This document shows, one piece after another, positions 1 through 8,927 of a stretch of 64,000 bases of DNA (position 1 is its first letter; every line of letters starts with the position of its first letter). Below the pieces are notes generated by a model, which had not been told where the DNA came from, made no database searches, and worked only from the letters and a program-made list of their open reading frames with translations. Location: positions 1 through 64,000 of the forward strand of contig BQJJ01000014.1 in assembly GCA_021604645.1 (NCBI GenBank), in the 5' to 3' direction. The stretch is from Methyloligella sp. Its GTDB lineage: Bacteria > Pseudomonadota > Alphaproteobacteria > Rhizobiales > HXMU1428-3. Position numbers and translations under genes: made by a program.

Positions 1-1
1 G

Positions 2-16
2 TTAATCTTTTGTTAA
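2..16. promoter_or_regulatory. candidate CtrA binding site (TTAA-N7-TTAA)
   Basis: The sequence reads TTAATCTTTTGTTAA, an exact match to the full CtrA consensus TTAA-N7-TTAA known from alphaproteobacteria. It lies at the window edge, so the gene it would serve is probably outside the window. In AT-rich DNA such a match can arise by chance, so this is suggestive only. Confidence 0.35.
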
Positions 17-109
17 TATTTAAAACCAAAAACTATCCCTCCCCTAACCCATTTTTCGTCAGACCAAATCTCCAGTATTTTCTATTTAGCCACCTTAAAT
101 TTCGGCATC

Positions 110-125
110 AGTTTCACGTGGAAAG
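110..125. other. degenerate parS-like site
   Basis: The sequence contains GTTTCACGTG followed by GAAAG. Aligned to the 16-bp parS consensus it keeps the central CACGTG core but misses four outer positions. It sits about 230 bp from a perfect parS, which makes a secondary or decayed ParB site plausible. Confidence 0.35.
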
Positions 126-231
126 CAACAAGCTCCGATAAATTCCAGACTAATCCCTCTAAATCATAAAAATACGATTCCGATTTTTAGAAAAAATCCC
201 ATCGGAAAAATGGAATCTTTCTTCCAAAAAG

Positions 232-286
232 TGGGGAGGGAGTCATAAAAAATGGGGAGGGAGTCCCTTTTGCTAGGGAGGGAGTC
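232..286 (+). repeat. three G-rich repeats with 21-bp period
   Basis: The core GGGAGGGAGTC occurs three times, in units starting near 232, 253 and 274, so the spacing is exactly 21 bp, two helical turns. The first two copies share the longer TGGGGAGGGAGTC. Complementary C-rich runs lie at about 36-50 and 315-325. The array sits just before the perfect parS site. It could bind a protein on one helix face or form a G-quadruplex; its role is unknown. Confidence 0.75.
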
Positions 287-337
287 AATTTTGTTCCAAT
301 TTTGGCCAAAAGATTCCTCCCCACCACAAAATTTTCA

Positions 338-353
338 TGTTTCACGTGAAACA
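338..353. other. parS centromere site
   Basis: TGTTTCACGTGAAACA is a perfect 16-bp palindrome identical to the conserved bacterial parS consensus bound by ParB. Its place about 90 bp from the 3' end of mnmE and about 17 kb from the putative oriC fits the usual origin-proximal position of parS and suggests that parAB lies just left of the window. Confidence 0.92.
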
Positions 354-442
354 ATCACATTGGGGACTCAATTGAGATAAGTAAGGGGCTCATTCAAAAT
401 CTGTGGCATTTAAGACTCACTCTTACCCACATACATGCCACT

Positions 443-1777
443 CTATTTCCCGATACAAAATTCAATAAAGATTTTATCAAGCACGTCTTCAACATCAACC
501 TTGCCAACAAGACGGCCCAATGAAAATGCCGCCTGCCTCAAATCCTCAGCTCTAAGTTCAGTATCAACAAGATCGCCTTCAATAAAATTTTCCAGATCAA
601 GAGAACATTTTCTTAAAAGTTCGCGGTGTCGTTCACGTGTAATAACCACCGTCTCGCCCTGCCCTACTCTTTCTTGAACCGCGTCTGAAATTAGCGCAGT
701 AAGTTCATTCAAACCCACGCCTTCAGACGCAGAAATTTGCACATCCACCAGGTCTGATTTCTCATCTGGTACATTCGATAAATCACTCTTGTTCCAAACT
801 TTCAAAACTGGAATTTGATCATTGAAATTTTCATCTGATAATTGGAAATGAGGATCTATTCCATCGATCAAAAACAAGATTAATTCTGCTTTGTCAGCTT
901 GCTCAAAAGAGCGACGAATGCCCTCAAGCTCAACCTTACTTTCAGTCTCACGAATGCCCGCTGTGTCAGTTACAATGACAGGCAGTCCATCAATATCCAG
1001 TCGAACTTCAATCACGTCACGAGTGGTCCCTGCTTCATCAGAAACAATCGCAACATCACGTTTGGCAAGAGCATTTAAAAGACGAGATTTCCCAGCGTTT
1101 GGCGGGCCAACAATAACCACCCGAAATCCATCACGAACAATTTCACCACGTGATCCGTCATTTAAATACTGATCGATTTTCGCTTGAAGAGCTTGAACAG
1201 TAGGAAGAGCCTCACCTGCAATATCTTCAGGCACATCCGCTTCATCAGAAAAGTCCAGAGCAGATTCAACAAGCGCAATTGCATAAATTAAATCTGCTCG
1301 CCACCCTTCATAGAGCTTAGATGTCTCGCCTCCAAGCTGGGTTAGAGCTTGAGACTTTTGCCCCAAAGTATCAGCTGCAATTAAATCAGCTAAGCCTTCA
1401 ACTTCAATTAAATCAAGTTTGCCATTTTCAAACCCACGGCGAGAGAACTCACCACGTTCAGCCATACGACAATTATTAAAGGTGCTGAGTTTATTTAAAA
1501 CAGAACTAATAACAGCCCGGCCGCCATGGATGTGAAATTCAACAACATCCTCACCTGTAAAACTACGCGGTCCTTTAAAATAAAGAACTAAAGCTTCATC
1601 AAGAACCGAATTATCATCAGGGTCTATCAACTGGGATAAATGCGCCACTCGATCCTCTGGTATTTTCCTACAGAGTGATTTTGTAATACTGATAACCTCT
1701 GGTCCAGATACGCGAATAACAGCAACCCCAGTTGGCCCAGCGCCGCTAGATAAAGCATAAATCGTTTCCAAACTCAT
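443..1777 (-). CDS. mnmE: tRNA uridine-5-carboxymethylaminomethyl modification GTPase MnmE
   Basis: MnmE acts with MnmG to modify the wobble uridine (U34) of certain tRNAs in the cytoplasm. The protein has the N-terminal tetrahydrofolate-binding domain (about 1-120), a helical region, and a GTPase domain with P-loop GPPNAGKS near residue 224 and a DTAGIRET switch motif. It ends in the catalytic CIGK tail typical of full-length MnmE. The ORF track starts at a TTG (1789); the ATG at 1777 is preferred because it gives MSLETIYALSSG, the usual family start, with GGGGA six bases upstream. Length is 444 residues, normal for the family. The origin-proximal position next to parS and in the rho-hemE neighbourhood is typical of Rhizobiales. 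Confidence 0.97.
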   Translation of the reverse strand: MSLETIYALSSGAGPTGVAVIRVSGPEVISITKSLCRKIPEDRVAHLSQLIDPDDNSVLDEALVLYFKGPRSFTGEDVVEFHIHGGRAVISSVLNKLSTFNNCRMAERGEFSRRGFENGKLDLIEVEGLADLIAADTLGQKSQALTQLGGETSKLYEGWRADLIYAIALVESALDFSDEADVPEDIAGEALPTVQALQAKIDQYLNDGSRGEIVRDGFRVVIVGPPNAGKSRLLNALAKRDVAIVSDEAGTTRDVIEVRLDIDGLPVIVTDTAGIRETESKVELEGIRRSFEQADKAELILFLIDGIDPHFQLSDENFNDQIPVLKVWNKSDLSNVPDEKSDLVDVQISASEGVGLNELTALISDAVQERVGQGETVVITRERHRELLRKCSLDLENFIEGDLVDTELRAEDLRQAAFSLGRLVGKVDVEDVLDKIFIEFCIGK

Positions 1778-1944
1778 TCGATTCCCCAAAATAGAAAAAA
1801 CACAAAATCAAACCACGAAAGTCTAATTTAAAATCATTCTAAAGTAGACTAGTCTCCCTCATAATGATCTTTCATTTCACATAGAAGCTATCTAGTACTA
1901 TACAGAAATTATAAAATTGCCATTAACTAAAGGTTTCACCTCCC

Positions 1945-3993
1945 ATGTCATTGCCCGGAACACAAACACTGAACCAACTCGCTCAAGAAACCAGTCCCTA
2001 TCTCCTGGCACACAAAGATAACCCGGTTCACTGGTGGCCCTGGGGTGAAGAGGCTTTAAAAGAAGCTAAAAAAACCAATAAACCAATTATGATATCCATT
2101 GGCTATGCGGCCTGTCATTGGTGTCACGTTATGGCAGATGAAAGCTTCGCAGACCCTGATACAGCTAATCTGATGAACGAAAAATTCGTCAATATCAAAG
2201 TAGATAAAGAAGAACGACCTGACATTGACCATATTTACATGAGCGCTCTCGCTGAACTCGGCGAACAAACCGGCTGGCCTCTAACTATGTTTCTAACGCC
2301 AGAAGGAAAACCCTATTGGGGCGGAACATATTTTCCAAATATTCAAGGAGACGGACGCCCCTCATTCAAACAAGCTTTAGAATTCGCCGAAACCATCTTC
2401 AAAAAGGATAAAGAGGCCGTAAAGCAAAATTCAGAAAGCCTCACACAACTCATTGCTGCTGAGCGCCCTAAAATGATGGGGCCGGATATCTCGGATGATA
2501 TCCTCCTCAACATCAACCAACGCCTTGGCGATATGATGGATGGCAAACATGGCGGCTTAAGAGGTGCTCCTAAATTCCCGCAATATCCTATTTTTAATTT
2601 ACTATGGCGCATCGGTCTAAGGTTCAAACAAGACAGAGCGAAAACCGCTGTCGAAGCCCTCCTACGTTCTGTATTCCAAGGCGGAATTTATGATCATTTA
2701 GGCGGTGGTCTAGCCCGCTATGCTACAGATGAAAAATGGCTTGTTCCTCATTTTGAAAAAATGCTGTCTGATAATGCCTTAATGCTCGAACTGGCCATCA
2801 ACGTATATAAAGAGAAAAAAACACCCCTTCTAAAACAAAGAATTGAAGAGATTATAACTTGGCTTGAAAGAGATATGCTCACTTCTGAGGGAGCTTTCGC
2901 CACATCACAAGATGCAGACAGTGAAGGAACCGAAGGCAAATTCTATGTCTGGACAGTAGATGAAATCAAAGAGCTCCTAAAAGGTGAGTATGACTTCTTT
3001 TCTAAACATTACGATGTCACCACTGCAGGAAACTGGGAAAATAAAAATATACTCAATCGCCTGAAGTCAGCCGACTGGCTATCCGTCGAAGACGAAGCTC
3101 GCTTGAGCAAAGCCAGAGACATCCTATTGTCTGCCCGCAATCAAAGAGTGAAGCCAAACTTAGACGATAAAATCTTGGCCGATTGGAATGGCATGGCCAT
3201 AACATCACTCACCCTTGCCTCAGACACATTGGGCAAACCTGAATGGAGAGACCTTGCAATAAATGCTTACAACTTCATCAAAAACACAATGGATACGAGC
3301 GAAGGCCTTCACCATTCATACCGTTTAGGCAAATGCTCAAGCCCTGCAATCTACAGTGATTACGCTCAGATGATCAAAGCAGCCTTGAACCTGTATAATT
3401 CAACAGGCAATAAAAACTACGTTAATGATGCCATTAAATGGACAGAAGCACTAAACGAAGATTTCTGGTGTGAAGAATTTGGCGGATATTTCATCACTGG
3501 TAAAAATAGAAAGGATGTCATCATACGCGGCAAAACCGGCGCTGACGAAGCAGCACCAAATGGCAATGCTATAATGATGTCTAACTTAATGTCTCTGTAC
3601 CTTCTAACAAACGAAGAAAGTTACAGAGAAAAAGCCAAAAAAATCGTTCAGTGTTTCGGAAATGCGATTGCAAAAAACATCTTTTCCCATGTCAGTCTTT
3701 TAGCCGGATCAATTGATATTTTAGCAGCAGCACATATTGTTATTATCAAAACAGAAAAAGAAGACACTATTGCAGATGAAATGATTAGAGCAATTAAACA
3801 AGCCCCCGTGTCAGGCATTATCATTCAATCCATTGAACAAACAGAAACACTCCCGGAAAACTCTCCAATAAAAGAAAAAAAATTGGTTGGCGATAAAACA
3901 ACAGCCTATATTTGTGTGGGTCAAACCTGCCAACCACCAGTCACAAATAAAAAAGAACTAATAGAAAATTTAATCAAAGCTAAGCAAGCGTAA
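1945..3993 (+). CDS. DUF255 thioredoxin-like / glucosaminidase-fold protein (YyaL/SPATA20 family)
   Basis: This 682-residue protein starts with a thioredoxin-like DUF255 domain, with the family motif ACHWCHVM giving a CxxC pair at residues 57 and 60. A long alpha-helical region like (alpha/alpha)6 barrels follows. The family is widespread but its exact substrate is not established; a redox or protein-quality role is usually inferred from the CxxC. Length is full for the family. It is transcribed divergently from mnmE across a 167-bp gap. No signal peptide is visible, so it is probably cytoplasmic. Confidence 0.9.
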   Translation: MSLPGTQTLNQLAQETSPYLLAHKDNPVHWWPWGEEALKEAKKTNKPIMISIGYAACHWCHVMADESFADPDTANLMNEKFVNIKVDKEERPDIDHIYMSALAELGEQTGWPLTMFLTPEGKPYWGGTYFPNIQGDGRPSFKQALEFAETIFKKDKEAVKQNSESLTQLIAAERPKMMGPDISDDILLNINQRLGDMMDGKHGGLRGAPKFPQYPIFNLLWRIGLRFKQDRAKTAVEALLRSVFQGGIYDHLGGGLARYATDEKWLVPHFEKMLSDNALMLELAINVYKEKKTPLLKQRIEEIITWLERDMLTSEGAFATSQDADSEGTEGKFYVWTVDEIKELLKGEYDFFSKHYDVTTAGNWENKNILNRLKSADWLSVEDEARLSKARDILLSARNQRVKPNLDDKILADWNGMAITSLTLASDTLGKPEWRDLAINAYNFIKNTMDTSEGLHHSYRLGKCSSPAIYSDYAQMIKAALNLYNSTGNKNYVNDAIKWTEALNEDFWCEEFGGYFITGKNRKDVIIRGKTGADEAAPNGNAIMMSNLMSLYLLTNEESYREKAKKIVQCFGNAIAKNIFSHVSLLAGSIDILAAAHIVIIKTEKEDTIADEMIRAIKQAPVSGIIIQSIEQTETLPENSPIKEKKLVGDKTTAYICVGQTCQPPVTNKKELIENLIKAKQA

Positions 3994-4048
3994 ATAAAAA
4001 AACCATCTCACTATGTTTTACATTTCTAATCAAATGTTCCTAAACGGT

Positions 4049-4444
4049 TTAACCCATTTGTGCCCGAGCCAATTGGGTTAAACCATTATAGCCCCAACTA
4101 TCTCCAGCAACTTCATGTATCACCACATAACTCGCTTCAGCTATAGGTCCTATGATCTCTTTAAGCATCAAAGTGCTTTGTCTAATCATCTCAGACTTTT
4201 CTTCAGCAGTATTCGTCCCCTGTGTCACTTTAATATCCATATAAACAGCTGAACTTGATGACATGCTCATACGTTTGGAACCAATAGCCCAATCACCAGC
4301 TTCATAATTATCAATCCGCACTGAAGTAAGTTCCTCTTTTTTATGCATCACCTCATTCATAAGTCTTGTTGTTTCTTTAAATAATCCTTCTCTCTGTTCC
4401 TCTGTAAGTTTAGAACCGGAATGAGTAATATTAATAAACGGCAT
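4049..4444 (-). CDS. tandem-domain 4-oxalocrotonate tautomerase family protein
   Basis: The mature protein would start with Pro after Met removal (MPFINITHSG), the catalytic base of the tautomerase superfamily. At 131 residues it is twice the size of a single 4-OT subunit. The second half (from about residue 67, AVYMDIKVTQG) repeats the beta-alpha-beta pattern without the terminal Pro, so it looks like a fused pair with one active site. The substrate cannot be told from sequence. It is divergent from a LysR gene across a gap holding a perfect palindrome, suggesting control by that regulator. Confidence 0.85.
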   Translation of the reverse strand: MPFINITHSGSKLTEEQREGLFKETTRLMNEVMHKKEELTSVRIDNYEAGDWAIGSKRMSMSSSSAVYMDIKVTQGTNTAEEKSEMIRQSTLMLKEIIGPIAEASYVVIHEVAGDSWGYNGLTQLARAQMG

Positions 4445-4525
4445 GGCTAGTCTCCTTTCTTAAACACTGTTTTAAAAAAGCTAACCCACCACAAAAGATA
4501 ATAATAGTTTATTGTTTTTAAGAAT

Positions 4526-4546
4526 TAGATTAATATAATTAATCTA
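4526..4546. promoter_or_regulatory. 21-bp palindrome, candidate LysR operator
   Basis: TAGATTAATATAATTAATCTA is a perfect palindrome centred at 4536, in the divergent gap between the tautomerase and LysR genes, about 27 bp before the LysR start. LysR-type regulators usually bind interrupted dyads in exactly this position. AT-richness weakens the case, but a 10-bp perfect arm is long. Confidence 0.55.
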
Positions 4547-4572
4547 TAAAGATCGAATTGGGTTTTAAAAAT

Positions 4573-5451
4573 ATGACCTTGAATCTGGACATGGATTGCC
4601 TACGCACATTCATTACAATTAATAATCTTGGAAGTTTTGCAGACGCTGCAAACCATCTTCATCGCACAGCTCCCGCTATTAGTCTGCAAATCAAGCGCTT
4701 AGAAGATCAACTCGGCACTAAGGTCTTTCAAAAATCAGGACGCAAAATGGTTTTAAGCGCAGCTGGAGAAAATTTGCTTCATAAAGCGCAACAAATATTA
4801 GATATAAATGATGAGATCGTTTTGCGCTTATCCAAAAAGCCCTTAAAGGGAAGAATAGCGCTTGGTGTAATTCAAGATTATGCGGATAAATTCTTACCCT
4901 TCATCTTGAATAAATTTAAATCAACACATCCAGATGTTCACATCACAGTCAATGTGGACAGCACAAAAAATTTAACATCACAAATTAAAAAGGGAACACT
5001 GGACCTTGCCATCGCAATTGATAATAAATCAAATTTAAAAAAAGAAAAATTAAAGCAAGAAAAAACGATTTGGCTCTCCAAAGCCTCTCTTGAATTCGAC
5101 CTAAAAAAGCCACTGCCCCTGGTTGTTTTAGACACACCCTGCACATTTAGAGAAAATGCTATTGAAGCATTAAACAAACAAAAAAGAAGTTGGGAAATTG
5201 TGTTCACAAGCCCAAGTCTATCAGGTCTTCATGCCGCTATCGAAGCAGGTCTCGGCATAACAGCTCGAACCAAGCTTTCATATAATGAAGAAATAACACA
5301 AACCACCAAAGCTCTAAAGCTACCCAAACTCCCAACAGTTGATTTCGTAATTTATGAAAAAAAGAAACAAACTGAAAGCACAGCAATTTTCAAAAAGATC
5401 ATACAAAACGAAAGCGTGAAAATGTATAGACAAAGTATAGATGCCCTCTAG
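4573..5451 (+). CDS. LysR family transcriptional regulator
   Basis: The first 60 residues form the LysR winged helix-turn-helix, reading LRTFITINNLGSFADAANHL and then a recognition helix with AISLQIKRLEDQLG. The rest is the periplasmic-binding-protein-like effector domain. The ORF track begins at TTG 4558; ATG 4573 is chosen because it leaves the normal short lead before the helix-turn-helix (292 residues, usual LysR size). It is divergent from the tautomerase gene, the classical arrangement for a LysR and its target. The effector is unknown. Confidence 0.93.
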   Translation: MTLNLDMDCLRTFITINNLGSFADAANHLHRTAPAISLQIKRLEDQLGTKVFQKSGRKMVLSAAGENLLHKAQQILDINDEIVLRLSKKPLKGRIALGVIQDYADKFLPFILNKFKSTHPDVHITVNVDSTKNLTSQIKKGTLDLAIAIDNKSNLKKEKLKQEKTIWLSKASLEFDLKKPLPLVVLDTPCTFRENAIEALNKQKRSWEIVFTSPSLSGLHAAIEAGLGITARTKLSYNEEITQTTKALKLPKLPTVDFVIYEKKKQTESTAIFKKIIQNESVKMYRQSIDAL

Positions 5452-5527
5452 CCTTGCCATAAAGTATTCATAAGCTTAATGTACAAAGTTTGATTTTATA
5501 AATGGATTTAGAAAAACTAGTTGTCAC

Positions 5528-5980
5528 ATGGAACTTTACACACAAATCGCAGCTCTACCCTATGTCTTCACCAAAGATGAACTTTTGATTTGCTTGATCA
5601 CGTCAAGAGAAACCAAACGGTTAGTCATACCAAAAGGCTGGCCGAAACTAGGTGTATCATCTCATCAAATGGCAAGAATTGAAGCTGAAGAAGAGGCAGG
5701 CCTAATCGGGCAAATTTCAAAAGACACCATTGGCACATATAATTATAGAAAAAAACTACACACATTCGCAAACATCACTTGTGAAGTAGAGATTTATCCT
5801 CTTCATGTTTCCCACCAACTTATGGACTTTCCTGAAAACAAACAACGCAGTCTTCACTGGTTTAACCCTATAGAAGCGTCAAATAGAGTTGAAGAAAAAG
5901 AATTCTCAGAAATTCTTTTAGAAATAGAAGGTAAACTGACCAACTCACATAAAAAAATAAAGACCAAAAAAGCCAGCTAA
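5528..5980 (+). CDS. Nudix hydrolase
   Basis: This 150-residue protein carries a Nudix box in which the C-terminal half is well kept (ARIEAEEEAGLIG, matching REUxEExGU), while the first glutamate of the GX5E part is not obvious. The KGWPK segment resembles small Nudix enzymes acting on diphosphoinositol polyphosphates or dinucleotide polyphosphates, but the substrate cannot be assigned. The start ATG follows a short gap after the LysR gene. The lysine-rich C-terminus may be disordered. Confidence 0.8.
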   Translation: MELYTQIAALPYVFTKDELLICLITSRETKRLVIPKGWPKLGVSSHQMARIEAEEEAGLIGQISKDTIGTYNYRKKLHTFANITCEVEIYPLHVSHQLMDFPENKQRSLHWFNPIEASNRVEEKEFSEILLEIEGKLTNSHKKIKTKKAS

Positions 5981-6083
5981 ATGCACAAGACTTCACTTAA
6001 AGTTTTGAATAAATAGATAGCGCTACGTCTAAATTCCCTGTAAACAGACAAAAATTGGAAGTCTTGGTGGGGGGGAACCAAAA

Positions 6084-7613
6084 ATGACGGATGACAAAAG
6101 TCATGCAAATGAAGGCAAAATTTCTATTCAGAAACCTTCCTTAGATAAAGATCTTCATAAACTCAGTAAATTAGAAGACGCAACGCGCAACGCTTCCCTT
6201 CACCTTGGTTCGTCTGGCATAGCATTTTTGTTTTTAGCCCTGGCCGGTATTATCGCTGCAACCCTACTTCCAAACCAGCCTCACTCCTTAATCATCATCA
6301 TTGCCGCAATCATCGGCGGTTACATGGCACTTAATATTGGCGCAAATGATGTTGCCAACAATGTAGGCCCGGCTGTTGGCTCCAAAGCACTCACTATGTT
6401 CGGAGCCCTTATCATTGCAGCTGTGTTTGAAAGTGCTGGTGCTTTGCTAGCTGGCGGAGATGTTGTAAAAACCATTGCCAAGGGCATTATTGACCCCTCA
6501 TTGGTCAAAGATAGCCAAACCTTCATATGGGCTATGATGGCAGCCCTCCTCTCATCAGCGCTCTGGGTAAATCTGGCAACCTATTTAAGAGCACCCGTAT
6601 CAACAACACACTCAGTTGTAGGTGGTGTAATGGGCGGTGGTATCGCCGCTGTAGGCTTCAATGCAGTAAACTGGTCAACAATGTCAGCAATTGCTGCCAG
6701 CTGGGTAATCTCCCCGTTTCTCGGCGGACTTATCGCAGCCATCATATTAGCATTCATCAAAACGTTCATTATCTACCGAGAAGATAAAATTAAAGCGGCC
6801 CGCTTTTGGTTGCCAATTCTCATATCTTTAATGGCCGGCGTTTTCTCAGCCTACTTAATGACAAAGGGCTTAAAAAAGATTTGGCGCCCGTCAAGCAATG
6901 AAATCATGATTTACTCTTCACTCATTTTCATTGCAGTCTATGTAATCATGTTGCCAACAATAAAAAAACAATCTGAAAATATGGCAAATAGAAATCAGTC
7001 CCTTCGGACCCTGTTTCACTTCCCTCTCATCTGCTCAGCTGCCCTGCTCTCTTTTGCTCACGGTGCAAATGATGTGGCAAATGCCGTGGGGCCACTAGCT
7101 GCCATTCTACATGCTGTACAATTTGAAAACATCTCAGCCACTGTACGCATTCCATCATGGGTTATGCTCATAGGAGCCGTAGGAATTAGCTTAGGCTTGC
7201 TATTATACGGACCTCATCTCATCAAGATGGTCGGAGAACAAATCACCAAAATGAACCCAATGCGTGCCTTCTCAGTTGCCCTTGCAGCCGCTATCACAGT
7301 GATCATTGCTTCTGCATTTGGTCTACCAGTGAGCTCAACTCACATCGCAGTCGGCGCAGTTTTTGGTGTTGGCTTCTTTCGTGAATATTATACAGCGAAA
7401 AGTAAGCGAAGAAAAAAGTTCATTAAAAAGAACCCAAAAACTACCAAATCCGAAACAGAATTTAATATTGTAAAAAAAGAAATTCAAAGAAGAAAATTGG
7501 TAAGACGCTCTCACTTCATGGTCATTGTAACCGCCTGGGTCGTCACCGTGCCAGCAGCAGCAGTGCTGTCAGCAACCATCTTCTTTATTCTGAATACGTT
7601 CGCTCGATATTAA
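6084..7613 (+). CDS. inorganic phosphate transporter, Pit family
   Basis: Pit carriers move phosphate (as metal-phosphate) across the inner membrane with protons. The 509-residue protein shows the family's duplicated signature: GANDVANNVGP at residues 86-96 and AHGANDVANAVGP in the second half, each followed by a further PVSTTHS / PVSSTHI motif. Around ten or more hydrophobic segments are visible, with a charged cytoplasmic stretch of Lys/Arg near residue 435-475. The gene has a strong G-rich ribosome-binding region (GGGGGGGAA) just before ATG. It seems monocistronic. Confidence 0.95.
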   Translation: MTDDKSHANEGKISIQKPSLDKDLHKLSKLEDATRNASLHLGSSGIAFLFLALAGIIAATLLPNQPHSLIIIIAAIIGGYMALNIGANDVANNVGPAVGSKALTMFGALIIAAVFESAGALLAGGDVVKTIAKGIIDPSLVKDSQTFIWAMMAALLSSALWVNLATYLRAPVSTTHSVVGGVMGGGIAAVGFNAVNWSTMSAIAASWVISPFLGGLIAAIILAFIKTFIIYREDKIKAARFWLPILISLMAGVFSAYLMTKGLKKIWRPSSNEIMIYSSLIFIAVYVIMLPTIKKQSENMANRNQSLRTLFHFPLICSAALLSFAHGANDVANAVGPLAAILHAVQFENISATVRIPSWVMLIGAVGISLGLLLYGPHLIKMVGEQITKMNPMRAFSVALAAAITVIIASAFGLPVSSTHIAVGAVFGVGFFREYYTAKSKRRKKFIKKNPKTTKSETEFNIVKKEIQRRKLVRRSHFMVIVTAWVVTVPAAAVLSATIFFILNTFARY

Positions 7614-7617
7614 GGTC

Positions 7618-7656
7618 TAGATCATAAATTCAATTGTTTCATGTATTTATGATCTA
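7618..7656. terminator. hairpin between convergent genes
   Basis: TAGATCATAAAT and its exact complement ATTTATGATCTA form a 12-bp stem between the convergent pit and DUF4166 genes. It touches the DUF4166 stop codon. No long T-run follows on either strand, so it could be a weak bidirectional terminator. Confidence 0.5.
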
Positions 7657-8256
7657 TCACTGAACATTTAACCATCCACGATAAGCAATCAAACGGCCCA
7701 GAAAGGGCACAGACAGATCAATGTCAAAGGCATAACGCCCTTCATCATCTACAAACTCTTTTGTCTTACTTCTGGGTGCAAAAAACTTTGGCAAGGGAAT
7801 GTGAAAAAACCACCAACGATCAATGCTCCAAACCACCGTTTTATCTTCAACTGTTAAAACAATACCGAAACACAAGGGACCAAATCGTTCTCTTAAATAA
7901 AACCCATCTTCAGCAGTTTCATTTTTTTCATCCAAATATAAAACCGTACTAAAAAAACTTTTACCAAAATATCGAGCCCAGCTTTCACCCAAACCTTGTT
8001 TTTCAATCACTAATTTAACTGGAACTTTTGACGTTGGTGGCAAGCGAAGCAAAGTTGCAAGTGCCTGCAAGATTATATTACTCCCACGAATAACTTCAGC
8101 TTCTCCTTTAAACTCATGATGCCCAATCGCAGTATGAAAAATTTGCCACGGCTTGGGCATACTCTGAAATTGAGTTTTAAACAGTCTTTCAAACAAGGAA
8201 GTATCTAATAAAGACATTTGATTTAATGAAACTTCATTCTCAGTAAATTCATCCAT
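7657..8256 (-). CDS. DUF4166 domain protein
   Basis: The 199-residue protein resembles DUF4166, a domain found alone or at the C-terminus of saccharopine-dehydrogenase-like proteins. Recognisable traits are the SMPKPWQIFH start of the domain, an RWWFFHIPLP segment and an aromatic C-terminal GWL. Function is unknown. It overlaps the upstream DUF393 gene by 8 bp, so the two are very likely translated from one transcript and may act together. Confidence 0.75.
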   Translation of the reverse strand: MDEFTENEVSLNQMSLLDTSLFERLFKTQFQSMPKPWQIFHTAIGHHEFKGEAEVIRGSNIILQALATLLRLPPTSKVPVKLVIEKQGLGESWARYFGKSFFSTVLYLDEKNETAEDGFYLRERFGPLCFGIVLTVEDKTVVWSIDRWWFFHIPLPKFFAPRSKTKEFVDDEGRYAFDIDLSVPFLGRLIAYRGWLNVQ

Positions 8257-8710
8257 CCTGTCCCACCAATCTCTTATTTAATTCAGCAGTTGGAATAAGG
8301 CACACATCCTGTTTCCCAAATAATACATAACGGTTTCTAGCAACCCGCTCATAGAGAAAGTTGAGCAAAAACTTAGGTAAAAATTTAAAGTAAGATATGA
8401 ACCGCCACGGATATCCAACAACATTGAAAACACAAAACGCTGCAAACATCTTCTCATAAAGCTGCCCATCAACGATCACTAAATTCGTTTCATAATTTTC
8501 TGGGTCCAAATTATAGTGATTATAGAGAGCCCGACCTAACTCAGATTGAGCTGTTGCAAACACAAAGTGTTCTTCTTTATCCCGTGCTAAAACCCATTGT
8601 GCAAAAAAAGAACACAAAACACAGACTCCATCAAAAACAATTAATGGCCGTTTTCCATCCCAATCATAAAGCTCTAACTCATTCATATAACTGTAAGATT
8701 CGCGTTTCAC
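8249..8710 (-). CDS. DCC family (DUF393) thiol-disulfide oxidoreductase-like protein
   Basis: The DCC family is named for its N-terminal Asp-Cys-Cys motif, seen here as FDGVCVLCS. The family is predicted to be thioredoxin-like, but its reaction is not established. The 153-residue ORF starts with GTG at 8710, supported by GAGGGA seven bases upstream; an in-frame ATG at 8686 is an alternative. It overlaps the DUF4166 gene downstream, forming a two-gene operon. Confidence 0.85.
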   Translation of the reverse strand: MKRESYSYMNELELYDWDGKRPLIVFDGVCVLCSFFAQWVLARDKEEHFVFATAQSELGRALYNHYNLDPENYETNLVIVDGQLYEKMFAAFCVFNVVGYPWRFISYFKFLPKFLLNFLYERVARNRYVLFGKQDVCLIPTAELNKRLVGQDG

Positions 8711-8927
8711 AGTTGGTCCCTCTCAAAAGTGAAAAATAAAAAAACATACCCTGCGGCAGAATGTCGCAAATTTAAACCGTGACAAGGTCTAATTCAATCG
8801 GTAAAAACCGCTCCGCTGCTTAAAAAAATGGCTGCGTCATCCTCTAACGGCGTTTTCAAGTCACTAAGCAGTGAACTTAAAATAACGAGTTTACTATCAC
8901 TGATTTTAACTTCACAAAGAAGAGATA

